Of a stretch of 64,000 nt of DNA, positions 60,200-64,000 are shown one piece after another. Below the pieces are notes generated by a model. The model saw only the letters and a program-made list of their open reading frames with translations. It was not told the DNA's origin and ran no database searches. Numbering within the stretch: position 1 is the first letter of the stretch; each line of letters begins with the position of its first letter. The stretch comes from Streptomyces sp. ML-6. GTDB lineage: Bacteria > Actinomycetota > Actinomycetes > Streptomycetales > Streptomycetaceae. The DNA lies in NCBI RefSeq assembly GCF_030116705.1, contig NZ_JAOTIK010000001.1:2820001-2884000 (forward strand), in the 5' to 3' direction. Both the position numbers and the translations under genes were made by a program.

Positions 60200-61225
60200 A
60201 TGTCACCCCGGCTCGACGGACCGCGTACCCCCGACGCGACGTCAGCAGGTCCTCAAGGACTGACCCCCTCAGACTCCCCTGCCGCGCACGCCGCAGACGG
60301 CCCGCGCGACAGCAGCACCAGTACCACCGTCAGCACTGTCGGCACCGCTGTCGGCACCACCGGCTCCGGTCACCCCGATGACCCCGGCAGCCGCCCCGTC
60401 GCCACCGACCACGGCGACGGCCTCGAAGGACTTCCCGAGATCCCGCCCTACGACGAAGTGGGGCCGCTGGACGCCAGGGCACTGTCGAAGACGCTCTTCG
60501 CACGACTCGAATCCCTCGAAGAGGGCACCCACGAGTACTCGTACGTCCGCAACACGCTCGTCGAACTGAACCTGGCCCTGGTCAAGTTCGCCGCCTCCCG
60601 GTTCCGCTCCCGCAGCGAGCCGATGGAGGACATCATCCAGGTCGGCACGATCGGCCTGATCAAGGCGATCGACCGGTTCGAGCTCAGCCGGGGCGTGGAG
60701 TTCCCCACGTTCGCGATGCCGACCATCATCGGCGAGATCAAGCGCTTCTTCCGCGACACCAGTTGGTCCGTGCGCGTCCCGCGCCGCCTGCAGGAGCTGC
60801 GGCTCGACCTGGCCAAGGCCGGCGACGAGCTCGCCCAGCAACTGGACCGTTCGCCCACCGTGGGCGAACTCGCCGAGCGCCTCGGCATCACCGAGGACGA
60901 GGTCGTCGAGGGCATGGCCGCCAGCAACGCGTACACCGCGAGTTCGCTGGACGCCAAGCCCGAGGAGGACGAGCACGAGGGCGCGTTGGCGGACCGCATC
61001 GGCTACGAGGACCACGGGCTCGAGGGCATCGAGTACGTGGAGTCCCTGAAACCGCTGATCGCCTCGCTGCCCCGGCGCGACCGGACGATCCTCTCGCTCC
61101 GGTTCGTCGCCAACATGACGCAGTCGGAGATCGGCGAGGAGCTGGGCATCTCCCAGATGCACGTGTCGCGATTGCTCTCCCGCACCCTGGTCAAGCTCCG
61201 CAGGGGGCTGACGCTGGAGGAGTGA
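60200..61225 (+). CDS. sigI: SigB/SigF-type RNA polymerase sigma factor
   Basis: 341 residues from ATG 60200 (MSPRLDGPRTPDATSAGPQG), preceded by GGAGGAG, a near-ideal ribosome binding site that decides against the earlier in-frame ATGs at 60158-60190. Unusual ~90-residue Ser/Thr/Gly/Pro/Asp tail, then region 2 (LVKFAASRFRSRSEPMEDII, QVGTIGLIKAIDRFELSRG, FPTFAMPTIIGEIKRFFRD), region 3 and region 4 HTH (SLRFVANMTQSEIGEELGIS, QMHVSRLLSRTLVKLRRGL). Controlled post-translationally by the adjacent ATPase and STAS proteins; in relatives this group serves osmotic stress and development. Assignment to sigI is by synteny. Confidence 0.88.
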   Translation: MSPRLDGPRTPDATSAGPQGLTPSDSPAAHAADGPRDSSTSTTVSTVGTAVGTTGSGHPDDPGSRPVATDHGDGLEGLPEIPPYDEVGPLDARALSKTLFARLESLEEGTHEYSYVRNTLVELNLALVKFAASRFRSRSEPMEDIIQVGTIGLIKAIDRFELSRGVEFPTFAMPTIIGEIKRFFRDTSWSVRVPRRLQELRLDLAKAGDELAQQLDRSPTVGELAERLGITEDEVVEGMAASNAYTASSLDAKPEEDEHEGALADRIGYEDHGLEGIEYVESLKPLIASLPRRDRTILSLRFVANMTQSEIGEELGISQMHVSRLLSRTLVKLRRGLTLEE

Positions 61226-61240
61226 GCGCCACTCCTCGTC

Positions 61241-61272
61241 GAAGGACCCGTCCCGGCAGGGGCGGGTCCTTC
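61241..61272. terminator. Terminator, sigma factor / hutI convergence
   Basis: 14-bp stem (GAAGGACCCGTCCC with GGGGCGGGTCCTTC, one G-U pair) and GGCA loop, 16 bases after the sigma stop. Confidence 0.85.
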
Positions 61273-61415
61273 CGCATTCCTGCTGCCCGTCATGTCCGAC
61301 GCCCCGTCACGTCCGCTACCCCGCCACGCCCGACGCTCCACTGCACCTGACGTTCCATCACCGAACCACGCGCGGGCGCCTGATGAACTCCCCGAGGCGG
61401 CGGCCCCGGCCGCTC

Positions 61416-62588
61416 TCAGAGGACGCGCTCGCCCCGCCGCCAGACCGCGTGGACCAGCGGGACGCCCGGCCGGTAGGCGAGGTGGACGTGGCTGGGCGCG
61501 TCGAGGAGCACCAGGTCGGCGCGGGCGCCCGGGGCGATGCGGCCGATGTCCGTGCGCCGCAGGGCCGCCGCACCGCCCGCGGTGGCCGACCAGAGCGCCT
61601 CGTCCGGCGTCATCCCCATGTCGCGCACGGCGAGGGCGATGCAGAAGGGCATCGAGGACGTGAACGACGAGCCCGGGTTGCAGTCCGTCGAGAGCGCGAC
61701 GGTGGCGCCCGCGTCGAGGAGGCGGCGGGCGTCCGGCCAGGTGGCGCGGGTGGAGAACTCGGCGCCGGGGAGCAGGGTGGCGACGGTGTTCCCCTGGGCC
61801 AGGGCGTCCACGTCGGCGTCGGTGAGGTGGGTGCAGTGGTCGGCGGACGCGGCGTCGAGTTCGACGGCGAGCTGGACGCCGGGGCCGTGGCCGAGCTGGT
61901 TGGCGTGGACGCGGGGGTGCAGGCCCCGGGCCCGGCCCGCGGTGAGGACGGCGCGGGCCTGGTCGCCGTCGAAGGCGCCGCGCTCGCAGAACACGTCGAC
62001 CCAACGGGCGTACGGGGCACAGGCGTCGAGCATCGCCCCGGTGACCAGCTCGACGTAGCCGGCCGGGTCGTCGGCGTAGTCCGGGGAGACGATGTGGGCG
62101 CCGAGGTAGGTGACCTCCTCGGTGTGCCGGGCGGCGATGCGCAGGGCGCGGGCCTCGTCCTCGACGGTGAGGCCGTAGCCGGACTTGGTCTCGAGGGTGG
62201 TGGTGCCCTGGCGCAGCGCCTCGGCGAGGTAGCGGGCGACGTTGGCGGAGAGTTCGTCGTCGGTGGCGGCGCGGGTCGCGGCGACCGTGGTCCTGATGCC
62301 GCCCGCGCTGTAGGCGCGGCCGGACATCCGGGCGTTGAACTCCTCGGTGCGGTCGCCCGCGAACACGAGGTGGGAGTGGGAGTCGACGAAGCCGGGGATC
62401 GCCGCCCGGCCGCCCGCGTCGACGGCGTTGTCAGTGGTGGGTGCTTTGCTTGATTCACCGGCCCAGACGATCCGGTCGTCCTCGATGACGACGGCCGCGT
62501 CCCGGACCAGGCCCAGGGGGGAATCCGCACGGAGGGAGGGGTCGTTGGTGACCAGGCTCGCGATGTTGGTGATGGCGGTCGTCGTCAT
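61416..62588 (-). CDS. hutI: Imidazolonepropionase
   Basis: 390 residues. Hydrolyses imidazolone-5-propionate to N-formimino-L-glutamate, step three of histidine degradation. Amidohydrolase zinc pair H71/H73 in [15 protein letters not shown], then [67 protein letters not shown] and [17 protein letters not shown] 62588 ([20 protein letters not shown]) has AAGGAG upstream. It lies directly after the hutF gene on the same strand with an 80-bp gap, so the two should act in one pathway. Confidence 0.96.
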   Translation of the reverse strand: MTTTAITNIASLVTNDPSLRADSPLGLVRDAAVVIEDDRIVWAGESSKAPTTDNAVDAGGRAAIPGFVDSHSHLVFAGDRTEEFNARMSGRAYSAGGIRTTVAATRAATDDELSANVARYLAEALRQGTTTLETKSGYGLTVEDEARALRIAARHTEEVTYLGAHIVSPDYADDPAGYVELVTGAMLDACAPYARWVDVFCERGAFDGDQARAVLTAGRARGLHPRVHANQLGHGPGVQLAVELDAASADHCTHLTDADVDALAQGNTVATLLPGAEFSTRATWPDARRLLDAGATVALSTDCNPGSSFTSSMPFCIALAVRDMGMTPDEALWSATAGGAAALRRTDIGRIAPGARADLVLLDAPSHVHLAYRPGVPLVHAVWRRGERVL

Positions 62589-62668
62589 CGGGTGGTTGCT
62601 CTCCTTGCGGGGGGCGGGTGTCGGGGTCCGGCGGGTGGCCGTCCGGTCGGAGGCCGCCCGCCGGGCTC

Positions 62669-64000
62669 TCAGCGGTGCAGGGCCGCGACGGCCGAGGCGA
62701 GTGCTGCGGGGACGTCCTCGACCAGCGTGTGCCGGCCGTCGCGGACGACGTGCCGTCCCGCCACGACCGTATGGCGCACATCGGCCGCGGAGGCGGCGAA
62801 TACGACCGCTTCGGCGGCGAGTCGGGGCACCGGCCCCGCTGTTCTGACGGAGTCCAGGGCCACGGTCGCCAGGTCGGCGGGGGCGCCGGGTTCGATGACG
62901 CCCGCCTCCGGCCGGCCGAGGGCGGCGTGACCGTCGGCGGTCGCGGCGCGCAGCAGGGCCGCCGCCGTCCAGTGGCCCCGGGTCCGGGTGCGCAGGCGCT
63001 CGTCGAGTTCCATCGCGCGCGCCTCCTCGAAGAGGTCGATCACGGCGTGGCTGTCGCTGCCGAGGGAGAGCGGCGAGCCCGCCCGCTGGAGGGCGACGGC
63101 CGGGCCGATCCCGTCGGCGAGGTCGCGTTCCGTGGTGGGGCACATGCAGGTGCCGGTCGCCGAGGAGCCGATCAGCGCGATGTCCTCGTCGGTGAGGTGG
63201 GTGTTGTGGATGCCGGTGGTGCGCGGGCCGAGGACGCCGTGGTCGGCGAGGAGCCGGGTGGGCGTGCGGCCGTGGACGGCGAGGCAGGCTTCGTTCTCGG
63301 CGGTCTGCTCGGAGAGGTGGACGTGGAGCGGGGCTTGCCGTTCCTCGGCCCAGGCGGCCACGGTGGCGAGCTGGTCGGCGGGCACGGCGCGCACGGAGTG
63401 GACGGCGGCGCCGATCAGGGCGTGGTCGCCGCCCTTGAGGAGCGAGGCGCGTTCGGCCCATGCCTCCGCGGTGGTGTCGGAGAACCGCAGCTGGTGTCGG
63501 TCCGGCAGCCGGTACCGGGTGGGGCGCTCGCCGAATCCGGCGGAGAGGTAGGCGGTGTCCAGCAGGGTGATCCGGATGCCGGCCTCGCCCGCCGCCGCGA
63601 TCAGGGCCTCGCCCATGGCGTTCGGGTTGTCGTACGGGGTGCCGCCCGGCGCGTGGTGCAGATAGTGGAATTCGCCGACCGCGGTGATGCCGGCCAGCGC
63701 CATCTCGGCGTACACGGCGCGGGCGAGGTCGTAATACGAGTCGGGGGTGAGCCGGGAGGCGACCTGGTACATGGTCTCGCGCCAGGTCCAGAAGGTGCCG
63801 GAGCCGACCTGGACGGTGGAGCGCAGGGCACGGTGGAAGGCGTGCGAGTGGGTGTTGGCGAGGCCGGGGACGGTGAGTCCGCGCAGCACGGTGGCGCCCG
63901 GCGGCGGGGTGGTGACGCCGGTGCGGACGCCCGCGATGATCCCGTCGGAGACGTCCAGGGCGACGCCCGGCTCGACATGGGTGCCGAGCCAGGCGTGGGA
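62669..64000 (-). CDS. hutF: Formimidoylglutamate deiminase (5' end outside window)
   Basis: 444 codons visible, 3' complete. Converts N-formimino-L-glutamate to N-formyl-L-glutamate with ammonia release, the step after HutI in the five-step hut pathway. Amidohydrolase motifs: metal-binding [87 protein letters not shown] and [20 protein letters not shown] with [16 protein letters not shown]. The frame stays open to the window edge ([20 protein letters not shown]), so the true start lies outside; internal GTG at 63889 is not the start. Confidence 0.94.
   Translation of the reverse strand, partial: SHAWLGTHVEPGVALDVSDGIIAGVRTGVTTPPPGATVLRGLTVPGLANTHSHAFHRALRSTVQVGSGTFWTWRETMYQVASRLTPDSYYDLARAVYAEMALAGITAVGEFHYLHHAPGGTPYDNPNAMGEALIAAAGEAGIRITLLDTAYLSAGFGERPTRYRLPDRHQLRFSDTTAEAWAERASLLKGGDHALIGAAVHSVRAVPADQLATVAAWAEERQAPLHVHLSEQTAENEACLAVHGRTPTRLLADHGVLGPRTTGIHNTHLTDEDIALIGSSATGTCMCPTTERDLADGIGPAVALQRAGSPLSLGSDSHAVIDLFEEARAMELDERLRTRTRGHWTAAALLRAATADGHAALGRPEAGVIEPGAPADLATVALDSVRTAGPVPRLAAEAVVFAASAADVRHTVVAGRHVVRDGRHTLVEDVPAALASAVAALHR

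Noticed and set aside
1..64000. tRNA, rRNA, insertion sequences, integrases, att sites
   Set aside because: I found no cloverleaf, rRNA segment, transposase or paired terminal repeats in the window.

Overview
The window is high-GC actinobacterial chromosome and almost certainly Streptomyces. It carries a canonical WhiB, a WhiJ-type XRE/DUF397/ATPase module, sigma/STAS/RsbW-type regulators, many GTG starts with 4-base GTGA or ATGA overlaps, class E-sortase-like LAxTG sorting signals and F420 biosynthesis genes. Gene order across much of the window follows a conserved actinobacterial core that I know from Mycobacterium tuberculosis (sahH, manA, SIS, pmm, DUF3499, metallopeptidase, whiB2, fbiA, fbiB, manC, LCP, TIGR03089, fadE25, purE, purK, GtrA). 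That comparison is from memory, not from a search.

Layout. 1-2.5 kb: SpoIIM-like membrane protein (cut by the window edge), divergent RDD protein and a conserved hypothetical. 2.6-11.3 kb: ahcY with a long structured leader, a CDF metal transporter, then a mannose-activation block (manA, SIS protein, Trm112-like zinc protein, phosphomannomutase), DUF3499 and a metallopeptidase-fold protein. 11.4-17.9 kb: a secreted DUF5719-type protein translationally coupled to a giant glycosyltransferase, then whiB. 18.6-26.7 kb: cysteine dioxygenase-like cupin, fbiA-fbiB (F420), an AlkA-type glycosylase, an NDP-sugar pyrophosphorylase, a secreted peptidoglycan amidase and TIGR03089. 26.9-36.1 kb: five LytR-CpsA-Psr (LCP) phosphotransferases interrupted by one thioesterase. 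36.1-41.9 kb: a Streptomyces-type accessory stretch (DUF5954-like, SMI1/KNR4-like, DUF397/XRE/ATPase triad, proline-rich HTH protein, Rpn-like nuclease). 42-53.9 kb: acyl-CoA dehydrogenase, nucleotide-sugar dehydrogenase, CGNR regulator, VOC protein, dipeptidase, purE-purK, GtrA, a two-component system and a POT peptide transporter. 54-58.6 kb: a four-gene surface-protein cluster. 58.8-61.2 kb: anti-sigma ATPase, STAS antagonist and sigma factor. 61.4-64 kb: histidine-catabolism genes hutI and hutF (hutF runs off the end).

How the parts fit. Much of the region supplies the envelope: mannose/NDP-sugar activation, a polymer glycosyltransferase, GtrA, a UDP-sugar dehydrogenase, five LCP ligases that attach polymers to peptidoglycan, an amidase and a sortase-substrate surface complex. 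WhiB, the WhiJ-type module and the sigma locus tie it to development and stress.

Most notable: the 54085-58561 cluster couples two sortase substrates (LPKTG and LADTG) that share a homologous ectodomain with a WxL-interacting/DUF916-like membrane protein and a neocarzinostatin-fold membrane protein, three of the four genes overlapping by GTGA. It is preceded by six CCGGAAG-type repeats phased at exactly 10 bp. Other points of interest are a structured ahcY leader, an orphan intrinsic terminator at 52.1 kb that may end a small RNA, phased GGACA repeats at the WhiJ-type module, and a repeat array grown from the 3' end of purE. No rRNA, tRNA, CRISPR or insertion sequence was seen.
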